Positions 1 through 13,306 are shown, counted from the first letter of the stretch. The stretch: DNA of 64,000 bases from Breviolum minutum Mf 1.05b.01 (GCA_000507305.1 DF239215.1:403291-467290); one strand, 5' to 3'. Made by a program: numbers and translations. Notes: a model not told the origin generated them from the sequence alone.

Positions 1-22
1 TGCAAGGCAAAGGCTTCACGAC

Positions 23-3000
23 CTCGCGGGGCCTGAACCAGCGGTAGATGAAGTTTCCCATGTTACGTCCTTATATTAATTGTGTGTACGGTATGTATGT
101 ACGGTAAATTGATAATTAATGGAACTTCATCTGTACAGTTAAATTCTCGTTATATAGAACCAAAAACTGGAGCAAAGAAAGTGGTGAGCAAAGAAATTGG
201 TATGTTTCTGATGTATTGTTTTTTCTGTTTTGTATCTTTGCTTATCAACCCAACTGTCCAACCATGGTAGTTTAAGGGTCATGCGCACCTTGAAGGATAC
301 GTGCACCAGGTCTGGCTCATTGATGTCACCCGCAAGGAAACAACCCACTTCCTACCGACCAAGGCTGATGCCAGTTGGGTATGTAGTGTATGACTGAGAA
401 ACCAAACCACATAGTAACACGTAAATATTACACAAAAGCTTTGTTTATAAAAAAGAGGTTTATGCAAGAGATGCCTTTTCTTCAACAAAAAACACAAACA
501 ATTGCCAAGTTGACATTATTGATTTGTCCAAGTTCATCCGCATCGACTGGCATTGACCATCTTTTCTCTGAAATTTAAATGCAGTAGGCCCATCTTCAGT
601 GGCAACGTGTGTGAGTCCCCAATTTCAACCACTGCGCCTGAGATGTTTGCAACGATGCAAAACGATGCTTTGGCAACGTGGATTTTGCAATCTCCATACA
701 TTCATCACCTGCCAAAAGGTTGACTCCATTGAGTGGTGAGGTTGTTACAACAGCCACAACCACAACCAGCAAGTCAGAAATAAAATAAACAAACATAACT
801 TACATAAACATCAACATACATCATCAAATTTAGAAGACAAACAGGTACATAACTTCAATTTGAAATCCTTTGGTCTCCAAGTTGGCTCATCTACAAATCC
901 ACCAATTTTTTTTCATCCCCCAAAATCAACCTGAAGCAACTTGAGACTCACAGGGTGCTCCACCAATGTGCATCTTGGCATTGCTTTGCACCTGGGTGAT
1001 GATTTTTTCTACCATTGAAAGGATTGTTTTTATGGGATGAAGGTGATACCGTTGATGGAAGAAATCCTGCCCCAATTGATATGGTAAATATCTCACTATT
1101 TACAGGGTTTCATACATGTCAGGTGGTGCAGGATTTCAGTCATCAACGGTATCTATGATATTTTGAATATGAACATGGAAAAATTCATTGGTATTCGCCC
1201 TAGCAAAACAATTGCTGTGGAAAGGTTTGTTGTGATTTTCTATAGAAAATCTCAGAGCTGCATGTGCTGTTTGTTGGCAGCAGGCCAAACCTCAAAGAAG
1301 AATGATCACTTCGATGATTGTCATTGAAACGACTATCATATATATATATAGATATAGATATATATAATATATATATATATATGATTCAAACTCAAACGGT
1401 TGAACTCTCCTACCCACCCAAACTTCAACTTATCCCTCTCACCCGACTATCGTAGACTTTCACCAGGCTGCATGTTTCGTGATGCGTGTGGTCACAGGGC
1501 ACTCCAGCAGACCAGAGTAGAGTGCGTCAGGACCAGTCGTTGGTGCCAGACTTGTCCTCTCCAACAACGGCATGCCAAAAAGACACCAAGACTGTCATTG
1601 GCATGGAAGAAGAAACTAAAGATGAACATGAAAATGATAAATCCAAGGACCAGACTCAAAATAATTGTATAGTTGTCATCAAAATAGTCATAGTCAGTCA
1701 TAGTCATCCTGCTCATGATTACTGATATACACCCCCAAAAACTGATGGCTGGAACCTGAAAACACCCCCATTTGAAAAGGAGAAACATCAACCTAAACCA
1801 CCGATTTTGGGGGTTCAAAATCTTGGGTTTTTGGGTGCTGTAAAGAAGAGTGAGCTACATCCCTAATCCCACCTTTCACAATAAACATCTGATATTGATA
1901 TTGGTTGGATCTGCAGGAATTCTGGCTGGGAAATCAGGAGCAAATCAAGCAAGCGAATCAACTCTGTCATGAGATTTCATAAGATATCATAAGAATATCC
2001 GGAGAAATCAGGATGATAATAAAACATGCCTTATACATATCAATTCACAATGGTTTTGAATGATGCACCTTGATTTGGATCTTTACCACGTGATAAATTT
2101 GACTCCCAATGGATGCAAAGAATGTCCTGGGCACTGGACCAGGCACAAAACGTGTAGGATGAGAGATATTCATCTTCTCACGATTCCAGGTGTCAATCCT
2201 TGCAGGATGGCGAGGTGTGACAAATTGAAAATAAATGGTGTACCCAAATTCCATAGCATAAACAAAATGCCACACAAACATCTTCCTACATTCTCCCTCA
2301 CATCATCACATCAAGAAATTACCCACCATATCCACCACCCGACCCCGCCAAAACAAACACCAAAGGTATAACACTTATTCTGATAACATCTCGTAACAAT
2401 TTCTGATTCCCAGATCTTCCAAGCATCTGCATGGGTGTAATCTGAAACTGTGTGGGTGATGCCACGACCTGCACGAAACCTGGCGGATAGCCATGGAAGC
2501 TCTTCCGGAATTCTCCACCGTTGGCACCACGGAAATCCTGCCGACTGGGAATCGCCTGAATGGAGTGATGTGATGAGGAGACCAAAGTGAGGTTTGAAAA
2601 CCAAGTCTAGGAAAAATTGTGAAACGGAAAGGGATGGTCATATAAATGTATATGTAATACAGTATGCATTATTATTATACATATAATTATACATATACGA
2701 GAATATGAGTGAGAACAAAATTCACAATTTGATGATGTAATTGGCAAGTGTTGCCAAAAACAATAGATGATATTACCTAACGCTGTACTGAAAATACGAT
2801 GAAGCATACTCATTACCAACACACAAAATTTCCCTCACACCTCAAAAGAAATGGTGCATTTAAAACAATAAAAAGTATGGGTCCAGCTCTTTACATCCCA
2901 GAAAATTCAACAACAGAACCAGGTGGAAAACAACAGAAAGGAACGATATGAACCATGTGAAAACCATGTGAAAACCAACCAAAACCCCAAAACCTCTCAA

Positions 3001-6000
3001 TGTCCCCTTGAACTTAGGCACTCCGGCAACAGGCTCTGGTTCCTGCACCGTCCAGTGGGCATCTCCCGGACGCCAGTTCAACGGAGCTCCTGGCGTATGA
3101 CATAACTGCGCAAGATGGGGTAGATAGTGGTTTTTGTTTGGTTCATAATATAGTCTGATATTAGCAGACCATGTATGTATATATATATATATATACAGTA
3201 AATGCAAACATATACGGAGAGAAAGCTTGCGCAACGTTATCATATTGTTTCATTACTGTGATACTCTTCTAGGTGACCCTGGCACTGCAACCATGTACTG
3301 CAAGTGGAATGCAATACGTTTGTGACATTCAAGTCGTGTGTAAATTCAGCTCTTGTATGGGTCCTTTGAATGAAAGATCTAATTCTCAGAAGGGGAAGAG
3401 GTACAACTCAACCAAAAACAAAACAGGAAAATAGGAGTTAACTCACCAACGGTTTCTGACACCTGCCTTCAAACTTGAGTCTTTTGTGACTATCACCTTC
3501 ACACCTGCAATATCCTTCAAGCAGTTTGCAGTCTGGGATATGTAGCTCGGTCCCCTTAAATTTTCAATCTCAATCATGTTCGATATCTGTGCCATCTGAA
3601 TTACTTCCTAAACCTTGGCAGGATACAGCAGGCAGGTGGGTTCTTTCATCAGGGAAGCAACTTAATTATCGTATCTTTAAGTTGCTACAGCTAGGTCCAA
3701 TGTCACATAAAAATTGCATCAGGATTGATAGTAAAAACCTGGTGTCCTCTTTAAATAAAATCCATATAATCCTCCCATTAAACTAATGAAATCGGCTGGA
3801 AAAAACACACAAACCATGAATTTCCAAAGGGTTACATCGGTTACTTTCAGCCTAACAGGGTTGTTTTTACCCGCAGAGTACCCCTGTTCCCATCTCTGGC
3901 TCCATGTCCATGAGATCCATGTGCTCTTGGATCGTTCGGCCCTTCAAGTTCCTCCACCAAGATGCGGAATGTTTGTTTCACTTTGGGTCGGTTCCTACCA
4001 AAACACCTACAGAAAACCATGTTTTGTTTTCCATTTTTTTTCGGAGAATTGAATCGTACACATGTCTTTTATGTGCCGATGTTTTCTAATGGTGCTTTGT
4101 TGTACGAATCTAAAGACCTTGTGGAGTCTGATGGTGATGTGACTGTGTGGAAATCCCCACAAATGGTTGCTCTGGAGAAATCGACGAAGTGTCACAGTCA
4201 ATCGATCAATCAATCAATCAACTCAGAAGTGAAGTGAAGCGAAATATCTTAGAATCTTTCTTTTTCAATGAAAACATCTAAAAATATCCCAAATTGACAC
4301 TTATCAAATACACAAACTTCCTCTTCCTCCCCTTGGCTCAATATACCTGCAGACTTCACCTGAAGTCTTCGACCTCCACCCTTTCGGATCAGACCCAACC
4401 TGTTGTTCAAACCTTGCAGCCTTTCCAATCCTCAGCCACCATGGGCCACCAGAAAAATCTGTATAAACCAGCAACATAAGAGGATCAAAAACAACAAAGG
4501 AACTTTTTCAATAGTTAGTACCAAACCATTACCAAAAATTGACACCCGAAGACCGCTAGATCTTACGAGACTATGAAGACACAACACGTGGGGTTTCATA
4601 TGTTGAAGCTGTACTGTTTTCTCGGTGCTTACTGCTCATAAGCCCAGAAATGGATTGATTGATGAGTGCATAATATGAAACCTACCAGCATTGCATCTCA
4701 TGATAACATCAAATATATCTTCCATGTTCAAATTCAGTTTGTATCAATTTGTAGTTTTATCTACATATAAATATATCTATCATGATGTAACAACACATGG
4801 TCCATTCATCACATTCATGCAACAAAACCTTTGCTCACGGGTTTTGTTCTCAAGTTGCATGGTGGTCTCAAAGTGGTGGTTGTAAGCCACAGTGATTGGC
4901 ACTGACACATCACCTGGGAACCGTCACGAGCATAATATTCATGCCAAAGATGTTTTTTTCAAGAAACAAACAAGCCGGACATTGGTTTCTATCCGACTAT
5001 CCTATCATTGCTCGCCAATAAAAAATAGGGTGTCCCTACATGAGCTTCTTTTACAATAGAGTTATGTTCCACTTCCATGTTTCACTTGGTGCACTTCACA
5101 ATCCAAATGTTTTTCTTGAGCCGATCCAGGTCCTCAAAAAACACGGATCCGGCATGCAAGTATCTATCACCATGAAATAGACCGATGTTTCGTAAATGTT
5201 TGGAAACAGTATAGAAATTGAAAGAACACAATACATATCTAAATCATAAACTATCATCATCAGCAGAGATTCATATGCAAAAAAGCACATCATATGTATA
5301 ACTGCATAAGATTCATAATGTATACATATGTACATCTTATCATCATCAACCCATAAAACACATTGTTTTCCGTCCAATCAAACCAAGGTCCCAAGCAACC
5401 ACCCATGGTCCAAGTTGCCATGATCTGTGCGTCTCACTTGATCAACCTCAAAACCGACCACTGCCATGCCCTTCCCATCGAAACGCTTCACAATATCGTC
5501 CTTGGCCAGCAGATACATAGTGGCGCCATGCTCATAGACGCACGGATGCTGGTGCGTGTATGTAATTGTTTGACATGGATTCATGTTGATAGGACGGCAG
5601 GATGGTGGGTACCGCCATGTCCCTGGAACTGAACCCCATTCAATGTCATTATTGTGATTGGGAAACTGTTGGCCAGCTTAAATTCATTCAAATTTCATGT
5701 TCTTCGACACTTGTGAACCCGTGCTTCTCACTGCATCTCACTACAGCTGTTTAACAGAACTGAATAAGGTACAATTGGCCTACGAGTAACAAATCAAAAA
5801 AGCAGGGTGGTATCAACTCATCCAAGGATCTGGAATATCAACGGGTGGCAAGGACTTCCAGAAGACTTGGGAATACCTGCATTTCGACGTTTGGAAAACA
5901 CGTATGGCCCGGAAGTGTTCACAAACCTTTGATGATTAGTGATGCAAAATAAAGACATCCGAAGATCATGAATCATGAGAGGTCGTAGATGACTCTGATT

Positions 6001-7232
6001 CCTGGAAATGGGACCGAAAAATAGCCAGTATCCCCAAAAGTAGTGAATCAAACCGTGACAAACAAAAAACCCCTGGCATCTGTAATTGTCAAGAAAAATC
6101 AATAGCTGTCCACTGTGGCATCGCATGATGGTGTGACTTGTTGTTTTTGTTTGTTGAGTGACAAACATGAGGATATATGCAAAGTGAAAAAAATGTGAAG
6201 ATACCTATGTGATCTGTGCCCTCACTATGCCTAGAGGATTGCCCTGGAAAAAACAAACGCAAAGGTACAGAAATATTGAAAAAAATGAAATGCGCAGGGA
6301 TATACAAATATAGAGAAAATGATAGATATCTTTTGATATCCTTTCTTCCATCCCAACATTGGACAACTCCAATACCAAGCTGCAGGGTTTTGATAGTCGG
6401 ACTATAAACGTCGAAGTAGCTCGGCTTTCGAGGATAGTCGCTGAAGTGCGTTGGAAACTTCTCCGCGGTCAAGGGAGCATTGGGCGTCGCAGACAGGACC
6501 TAGGGTATATGAGGTATATGGTGATCTCGTGCAATCACTGGATTTTGCTGAGTTTTTGTTGCTTCTGGCAAATTTCTAAAGAAACCCTGGAAGGCAATAA
6601 GATTTCAAAGAAAATCATAATTCAAGAGTTCAACATTTGATAGATAGATAGATCTTGATCTCCACAACAAAGGGGCTTTTAGAAAGACATCATGAAAACC
6701 TTTGGCCACAAGAAAAGGCACATCACAATATCAACGGGGCAACAGTTGCTGTTTGTTTGGCTGCAACTTCTGAGGATCCAACATAATCACCTTGGATTTT
6801 CGGCGATGGTGAGGGGTCATTCATCATTTTGTTGGTTGTTGCAGTTAGCAAACAAAAGTTTCAATCAAAGAAACATAACAGTAAGCTTATTGCTTAGGTT
6901 TCACAAATCTTCAAACCCACCATTTCCATTTTGCGCAGGTTTTGGAGTATGTTTGAGATCCCCTCCTAACAAAATCTGTTGAGAGTCATTTTAAAAAGAT
7001 TGGCATCTACAGCATTCAGTTCAACTTTCATAATTCAACATAATTCACCAAGTCAATCTAGAATCTAGAGTTGTTCCCGCTGTTACACCATCATCTCTTA
7101 TTAGTCAAGTTGCAACGTTTTAACCATTTTAACCCAGCTGCCATTAAGATTGGACTCGCTTCCCAGTGCCACAACCAGCGTCACGGAGTAAATGAGCAAT
7201 CTCGGCGCCATGGGGCACGAGTCGCGAGTCAT
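23..7232 (-). CDS. Intron-rich gene for a secreted conserved protein of unknown function; 3' end outside the window
   Basis: Exon model on the minus strand: 7232-7134, 6499-6381, 5876-5831, 5500-5426, 4913-4839, 3980-3882, 3089-3031, 2555-2428, 2198-2127, 1556-1464, then less certain 991-952, 890-849, 708-607, 546-500, 351-289 and 69-23. Reading phase is conserved across almost all joins; the 5500-5426/4913 join is off by one ambiguous base. The first exon has ATG at 7232 and, from an inner ATG at 7211, MAPRLLIYSVTLVVALG, a typical signal peptide. Later blocks include SYFDVYSPTIKTL, YSQVFWKSLPPV, KRFDGKGMAVVGFEVDQV, VPITVAYNHHFETTM, GGEFRKSFHGYPPGF, IDTWNREKMN, FVPGPVPR and APTTGPDALYSGLLECP. 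These recall a repeatedly seen dinoflagellate protein family of unknown role, probably secreted or on the cell surface; that is memory, not a search. Introns begin GA (after 5831, 5426, 2428, 2127), GC (after 6381) or GT. If 1556-1464 ended at 1496 instead, exon 991-952 would read VQSNAKMHIGGAP. Confidence 0.7.
1045..1153. mobile_element. Small TIR element (MITE family A, copy 1)
   Basis: About 109 bp. The first and last roughly 29 bp are inverted copies of each other, with the shared core GATACCGTTGATG at each tip and AAATCCTGC further in. An internal block reads ATTTACAGGGTTT. It lies in an intron of the minus-strand gene between exons 1556-1464 and 991-952. No coding capacity. Confidence 0.75.
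1339..1382. repeat. (TA)n tract
   Basis: Alternating TA with GATATAGATA interruptions, in an intron. Similar tracts of 15-70 bp occur near 3177, 9093, 18630, 26222, 27548, 28268, 34722, 37133, 39122, 42978, 44957, 55815 and 55861. Confidence 0.9.
4199..4219. repeat. (CAAT)n microsatellite
   Basis: Five tandem copies of a CAAT/ATCA unit inside an intron of the first gene. Confidence 0.85.
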
Positions 7233-7993
7233 TTTTGTGATTAAAAAATGGCAGCTTTGAGCACAGCGTTTTGGCAGAAATGGTTGAAGCATCGGTAAAA
7301 TGATACCTTGGTGCTTCAAGCTGGGCCCACCCCATCCATTGAAGATGAGAAAAATAGAAATCTTTCTGCACCCGGAGTCTTAAGTGAAGCATGACTCAGA
7401 GAAGCATAGTTAAGAAAGGTGTGAAATTAGGCATGCCGTGCTTTGTTAATGCAACAGTGAAGATCAAAATGGAAGTGAAGAACTGCTTCCACAACACACA
7501 AGATTATCCAAGTATGCGATGCCTTTGTTCGCAACCAGGAAAATACAAGTTGAACCCTCAAAATTTGACCGTCAGTAGGTTGTTGAGCATTCACAAATAT
7601 CCAAATTCAAATTGTTTTTGAATCACAATAAAGGCGTTAATTTTGGAGGCCCCAATCCGCACCTGTTTGTTGACAAGCCACACTTTGTTACTCTATACAA
7701 ACACGTGTCTTGCAAGCACATGCAGTCAAAAGAGGTGCGTATCTAATAAAATGGTGCGAGGGTCTACTATAGCATACAACGATATCTTTAGCAACTTCCT
7801 TTGGACAAGTGGAACATAGTCGCTGATATCCACAGGGAACTAGTAGCTTCAGTAGCTAGTATGACCTGACCATACATAGCCAGTCAGATTCACCAACAGT
7901 TGCTGGAACAAAAGTGGGAAGATGGAGAAATTCCCATGAAGACATCTTACAAATTACAGCTCCCCAGTTCAGTTGCAAAACTCTTTCACAGAC
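7233..7993. other. Putative upstream region of the first gene
   Basis: No exon passes my criteria here. There is no TATA-like box or other promoter motif I would defend, which is usual for dinoflagellates. A plus-strand open stretch at 7391-7621 and an opposing minus-strand one at 7500-7390 are both open, and neither has convincing splice sites. Confidence 0.4.
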
Positions 7994-8088
7994 CTGGAAT
8001 GATTGGGGACCCCGGGCGGCTACACTGAAGCTCAAAAAATTGACATTCTTCCCATCTGCTCTCATACTCCTCGGTCCATGGGTCCCAA
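7994..8088 (-). CDS. Exon of an unidentified gene
   Basis: A 95-nt minus-strand exon entered after GGAG and left at CCAG|GTCTGT, with one base left over at each end. It reads WDPWTEEYESRWEECQFF and is acidic and aromatic. Not recognised. It is the first exon upstream of the signal-peptide gene, so it probably belongs to the next gene of the same strand. Confidence 0.5.
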
Positions 8089-8159
8089 CTCCAGCTTCAT
8101 TCCAATTTCACATCCCCAAAGTGGAACTTATAGAATCTGAAAATGGATGTCCCTGAATA

Positions 8160-9700
8160 AAAGAAGCAGAGATTCTTTAGCTCAAATACTACCTGTTAAA
8201 TTCTCTATTTGAACAAAACGAGGGGAAGGTAGTATATAAATAGACGATTGCATACTACGGCGTGTTTCGGAGTTAGAGCGACATTCAAGTCATAGATTGC
8301 GGTTACGGACATTAACTATAAATCGCCTGTACTTTTCACGCACTTTCAACAAACACGGCTATATTGCCACTCCCAAGATTTACTGCATGACCTGTTTTTG
8401 TTGGTATTCACATCATTTACTGCATATCTCTGTATACATTGTCTGGGTTTAACATTGGGTCATTTTTGCGGAGTTTCCGCTTTTAAGATACCATTTGGGT
8501 TCACCCAAATGCTGATATCTGCATACCATGAGAACGTGACACTACGTTGTATTGCATTATATTGATACTACACCAAAGTACACCGCATTAGATACATACA
8601 TAAATCTATGGTCACCCACACAATTGACCCATTATGTTTTGCATCCGGTAGCTATATTGACAGACAATTCTGGACATATTATCATATGAGCATATTATCA
8701 TCTCCGGTTCTTTGATTCTCCATTCTTGGGTCCCATCGCCTCGCGCAAGCCTTGGAATTCGTCAAAGGCATCGCCATAAGCAGCGTTGACCAAATCAACC
8801 TCGGTCATTAAGTATCAACCAGGGAGGAATCCAAACTGACCGGGAACTTAGGACCAATGATTGGATACATAGGGAGATATAACCCCCGGTATATCCCGAC
8901 TTAGGAGTGGGTCATAACACACCAACCATTTACTGAGCTCTTGGGACACATCCTAAGGAATGTTCTTCCCCCAACAATCGTGCAAGTGTTATAGGTTGCT
9001 AGCCTTTGTCATAGGGTCATCTTTACCTTTCACGAATTTTAGGAGGAAGGGATGAGGAAGGGTGATATGATAACGGTATGATGGCATGTACATATATATA
9101 TATATATACATGTGTGTACACTCATTCTGATCTTATCTACGATATTCTGATTTGCAAACCCAAAACACGGCATTCGTTCTTGGGTAAATTACTCAACAGC
9201 ACAACACATTTAAATTTGTCATATTTCTTGACCAAAGGTGGCCATTAGTACTGAAATAGTTCTCCACACACCTAGAAATATCACCTATACATATCCTAAA
9301 ATGAGATTAATGTGTAGAAATACAAATGTAGAAATACAAATGACCATCTCCCTCTAGCCAGCTATATCTGTATCTATATTTCCTTTACCGGACTTTTACT
9401 ATAGCGTACTTCATTTAGTGTTGCGGACATTCATCTACTGAGCCATCTGGCAGTGCCCTCCAGTTGTTTAATCCTCAGGAAGGCCTGGCAAGGACAAGGC
9501 AACCATGAACTTTCATGCTGTACCAAAAAATCTGTTTAAAAAAAGATACCAAAAAGGGGTTTCCCTTATGACAATGAGAACATGTTATATGTCATATGTT
9601 GAGTTCCATCTCAACTTGCCAGAAGGCACTACATCCAGTAGAAAAATTTCAAGTTGTTAGGAAAATAGCTCATTACAAGTCATCCTAAGGGTGATGTTTG
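8160..9700. other. No gene seen; AT-rich intron or intergenic DNA
   Basis: No reading frame over 60 codons on either strand. Contains a (TA)n tract at 9093-9108 and nothing else I can support. Confidence 0.6.
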
Positions 9701-9704
9701 TCAG

Positions 9705-9842
9705 TCCACCTTTTCACCCATCCTATCTTTTCTAACGTTTTCTAACAAACCTTGCACCCAACCCGGAAACTTTGGTGCCTGCTTTAAGCGTTCTTCTTCA
9801 TCCACAGGTGCTGCAGCCTTGCGTGACTTGATTTCAAGTATT
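9705..9842 (-). CDS. Coding block of an unidentified gene (approximate ends)
   Basis: Open on the minus strand with a charged segment, IKSRKAAAPVDEEERLK, followed by FPGWVQGLLENVRKDR. A similar block (RKAEDPAPVDESPKAK) occurs at 59,395-59,305, so these may be related exons of paralogous genes. Possible donors are AAG|GTTTGT and AAG|GTGGAC. Confidence 0.5.
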
Positions 9843-10883
9843 CTCCACAGACAAAACACACAGAGCCCTACCAACTCCAGGCCTCTTCCTTTATGCTCAC
9901 TCCTGTTGGACAGGGAAACACAGATCATCCATCCATACCTTTTCACTTCACTGCTACTGCTACCCAAAAAAAGCGTCAAATGTCAAGAAAACACATTAGA
10001 AGTCATGACTCCCAAGCTGCACCATTAAGAATCATGCTAATGCTTGGAAAACCAACAAATTTTGTTGAAAGCAAGTTCAATCAACATAGAAGTTTCAGAT
10101 CCAATCAACATTTGATGGTTTTTGAAAGTCCAAGTTCAACCACATCACACATAAATTGAGTAATTATACCAGATGCATCAATCAATGTAGATAGCCCCAA
10201 AAGGGTGGTTCTGCTTCCAGTTCGGTTGCCCAGTCCTGAGTTGCCATCATCTACCTGACAACATGGAAGCGTCAACGGGTAGAGCTACCTGTTGATGGAC
10301 AAAAAGAACTCGCTAACCAATTCAGGCCCATAGAAATCATAGTTTTAGATCAAAATTTGTATAAATGTATTTGTTTTAGATCATAGTTTATACATCAGAG
10401 ATAATTAGCCGCATTTCTTCAGTCATGGACTTGAATAGGACATGACATGGTACACTTCCTGGAAACCGTGCCATGTTGCTTTCATGGAGGGTATATACAT
10501 GTCAACCAATGGACCAATGGATCGTTAGCTCATTTTGATCCTCAAGAACCTAGGAAGCCCAGCTTCCTGAAAGGGATGATTCCATGAGTTGGGATCTGCC
10601 ATTCATGGTAAACCACCAAGACTAAGAAAACAATCAACCAGCTGAAGCATGAATCAGAAGAGATTTGAAGAAATCATGGCGAATTTGCGCAAGAAAGATC
10701 AGTTGTTTTTTCCTAACCTATCGTAGTCAGAGAAGAAATTTGGTGTGATTTTGTTGTCTTCAGGTGGACTGCATTTACACATTCCTGCCACCAACGGCAA
10801 TCAAACATGATGAGATTGCTTCTCCTTTCTCATGCTGGACACGGCCAAGTGACTGGTTTTGCCACGACACCAACACCAACAAC

Positions 10884-10911
10884 ATCCACCACCACCACCA
10901 CCACCACCACC

Positions 10912-10943
<32 letters not shown>

Positions 10944-10951
10944 CAACAACC
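10884..10951. repeat. (ACC)n followed by (AAC)n compound microsatellite
   Basis: About 14 ACC units followed by about 8 AAC units. In plus-strand frames this gives poly-His/Gln, poly-Pro/Thr or poly-Thr/Asn; on the minus strand poly-Gly/Val or poly-Trp/Cys. The neighbouring 11060-10980 segment is open on both strands and may be an exon; minus-strand reading LRLAQQGRRGAKEVVQWKT with donor ACCT|GTAGAT looks best. Confidence 0.9.
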
Positions 10952-11422
10952 CGTTGTTTCTTCAACCACCACCCTCCGCAATATGTTTGCATCTACAGGT
11001 CTTCCATTGCACCACCTCCTTGGCACCACGGCGGCCCTGCTGTGCCAGGCGTAGACCAGGACTCTGAAGTAATTCCTGAGCCTCAAAGAACAACAACTTG
11101 CAGATGGGAGGAACCCTGCCTATACGTTGACATTTATTTGATTAAACAATCTATATATATATACACATATCCAATTGATGTATAGATGTATATGTTTGTT
11201 GACAATTGTATGTATATATAAACACATACAGTATGTATGCGTAGCATATCATGTATCCATGAAGTCTTAGGATCGTATGGACAATCCCCTCATTGTTACT
11301 GGAATTGTCTTGGCTGATTCACGTGGTAGAGTTGCGATGCGTTGCACCAAGTTGTTGACATCTGATGACCAACGAAGGACCAACAAATTCAAAGTAAAAC
11401 AGTGGATGTGAACAATCTAAAC

Positions 11423-11532
11423 TTAATGGTGATGGAAGAAATCCTGCACCACATGGGATGTACAAAACCCTGCAAATACTGGGATAGACTACCTATTGAC
11501 TGCTGCCGGATTTCTTCCATCAACAGTACCTC
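11423..11532. mobile_element. Small TIR element (MITE family A, copy 2)
   Basis: Ends are GGTGATGGAAGAAATCCTGC and the inverse of GGTACTGTTGATGGAAGAAA. The interior has AAAACCCTGCAAATACTGGG, which is the copy 1 interior in the opposite orientation. About 110 bp, no coding capacity. Confidence 0.75.
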
Positions 11533-12500
11533 AAATACTAGCTACTAGATGCATTCCCATCATTTGAACTGTTCAAAATAGATGCTTGAGGTGTCACCAT
11601 CACGTTCAGACACAATGAGACACCTGCATCTTTACGCAATGTCTGTGTAAGCCATATTTTCACTATGAGAAACCTTGGTCAATTTTCACCAATGCGCTGG
11701 GATCCAGAGGTCTACACCACAGATTTGATTGCATTGAGCAGTTCCCCTAATGTGAGTTACCTCCACCCCTTTTTCCCATTTTTTTTGGGTGCACCTGTTT
11801 CAAGGCTTCTCGCGTGGCAATGTCTAACTCATGGACCTCAGTTCTATGGGGGAATATTGGGATGGCATCATGGGATGGTTGCAAAAACTTCACTTGTTTG
11901 CATATTATCATATATCTTTCATCTCTATTCCGATAGTAGGATTAGAAACCTGGTGATAACTCTTTAACACTTGCTCCATAATGGCCATTGGGGGGTTGAA
12001 AGCTACCTAAATAATGAAATAGCTCGTTCATTGCTCTGTCTCATCCAACCATCAGGCAACAATCTAAGGCTTTTACCATTGACACCGGCACCCTGTGAGA
12101 ACTCTCCTGGAATCCACTTTGCAATCATGGTTGTTGAAACAATTCTTGATCCATATGTTAATTTCCCTTGGTTTATCCTCGAATTGCTTAAGAAGTGATG
12201 CACGTTCTAGTGTAACAGTAGAACGCAGTAACCAACAACCATACAATACTATACACTGTACTGAAAAAACAACATGCAAAGCCGGAACACTTTACAAACC
12301 TTTGTCATCAACGAAAAATGCAAGCAGATAAGAGCTATTTTCCAGCTTCTACAAAGGTCTTAAAATAACAAACGCTTGTTGGAGGGGTAAGGTCACTGAA
12401 GGTCAGTATGGCAAAATGGCACACTTGATGCCACATGACAGAAGATGGGACAAATCCACCAGCTCAGAACCCTACTGTAATTTGTTAAGCACAAACATAC

Positions 12501-12570
12501 CGCCTGGTTGAGTTTCACCACTGTTTCACCACGCTCATCGCTCCTGATCATCACCTTCATCCATGCGCCT
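12501..12570 (-). CDS. Exon of an unidentified gene
   Basis: 70 nt, entered at GTAG| and left at GCG|GTATGT. Reads GAWMKVMIRSDERGETVV, then KLNQA. Good codon use and a strong donor. Not recognised. Confidence 0.6.
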
Positions 12571-13306
12571 CTACTCAACTTGGATGATGCATGTGGAAGA
12601 TGGAAAATTTGTTTCAACTTCCCTGACATGACTGAAACTATTCTGATGATGTGGATCCATGACAATATATGACCATGGACTATCCAAGTCGGGAATCAGC
12701 AAAGCAAGAGTCAGTTGCAAGAAGTGTTTGAAATGCTGGTCAGTTTTGGTCAGGTCAAATGCAAAGGAAAGAATGTCAAAACTAAGATTTCCATTATTCA
12801 CAATTGAGATGTTTCCACTATCATCTATTATCTTCATAGAAAAAAACTCGAATTAATCCACTAAATAGGAAGAACACAGCCATCCATCTTTGAGATTACG
12901 CTTCCCTACGAACCTCGCAGCGAGTGAGTCCTGGTGATAGGTTTCAAACTATGGGTGTCACCCGTTCGAAACTCGATTTTGTATGGAAAATACCCGAAAC
13001 CATCAGGAGTTTCATGGTTGAAACATGACAAGTTGAGATATATAAGTATCACGTTGATATGTTTCATAATGAATCAAAGTTGAAACATGGTTTCGGTGTT
13101 TCGTATTATTTTACACATCATCAGCTTTGCTTCAGGACTATAAATTGAAGCTTGGTACGTGGGGGGAAACCAACGATGTAGCACCTGAGAGTTTGATGCT
13201 TCCCTGCAACAAAAGACACCGGTCCTGCATTGGAGGGCCTGGGACACAGTTTTGTTGGGAGACGAAGCTGTGGGGAGGTCATGCAGCTCCCATCCCCATC
13301 CCTCAC

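Noticed and set aside
277-378. Plus-strand exon with a GTATGT donor reading GHAHLEGYVHQVWLIDV
   Set aside because: The minus-strand reading EVGCFLAGDINEPDLVHVSF over the same bases fits the phase chain of the neighbouring minus exons; kept only as an alternative.
585-718. Plus-strand exon reading RPIFSGNVCESPISTTAPEM
   Set aside because: The phase does not join the other plus-strand candidate, and the minus-strand exon 708-607 fits the gene model.
3278-3607. Minus-strand open piece 3607-3447 with a GTGAGT donor, and a 20-nt microexon at 3297-3278
   Set aside because: Good-looking in isolation, but the chain 3980-3882 to 3089-3031 is already in phase without them. Could be an alternative exon.
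4118-4458. Minus-strand open pieces at 4458-4347 and 4171-4118
   Set aside because: They can be spliced in phase, but the direct join of 4913-4839 to 3980-3882 is simpler and agrees with the conserved-looking blocks; they may be intron sequence.
5095-5163. Minus-strand open piece reading YLHAGSVFFEDLDRLKKN
   Set aside because: It does not join the flanking exons in phase, and the flanking blocks look continuous without it.
10764-11086. Overlapping open frames rich in His, Gly, Trp, Cys or Pro
   Set aside because: Produced by the ACC/AAC microsatellite, which opens several frames on both strands.
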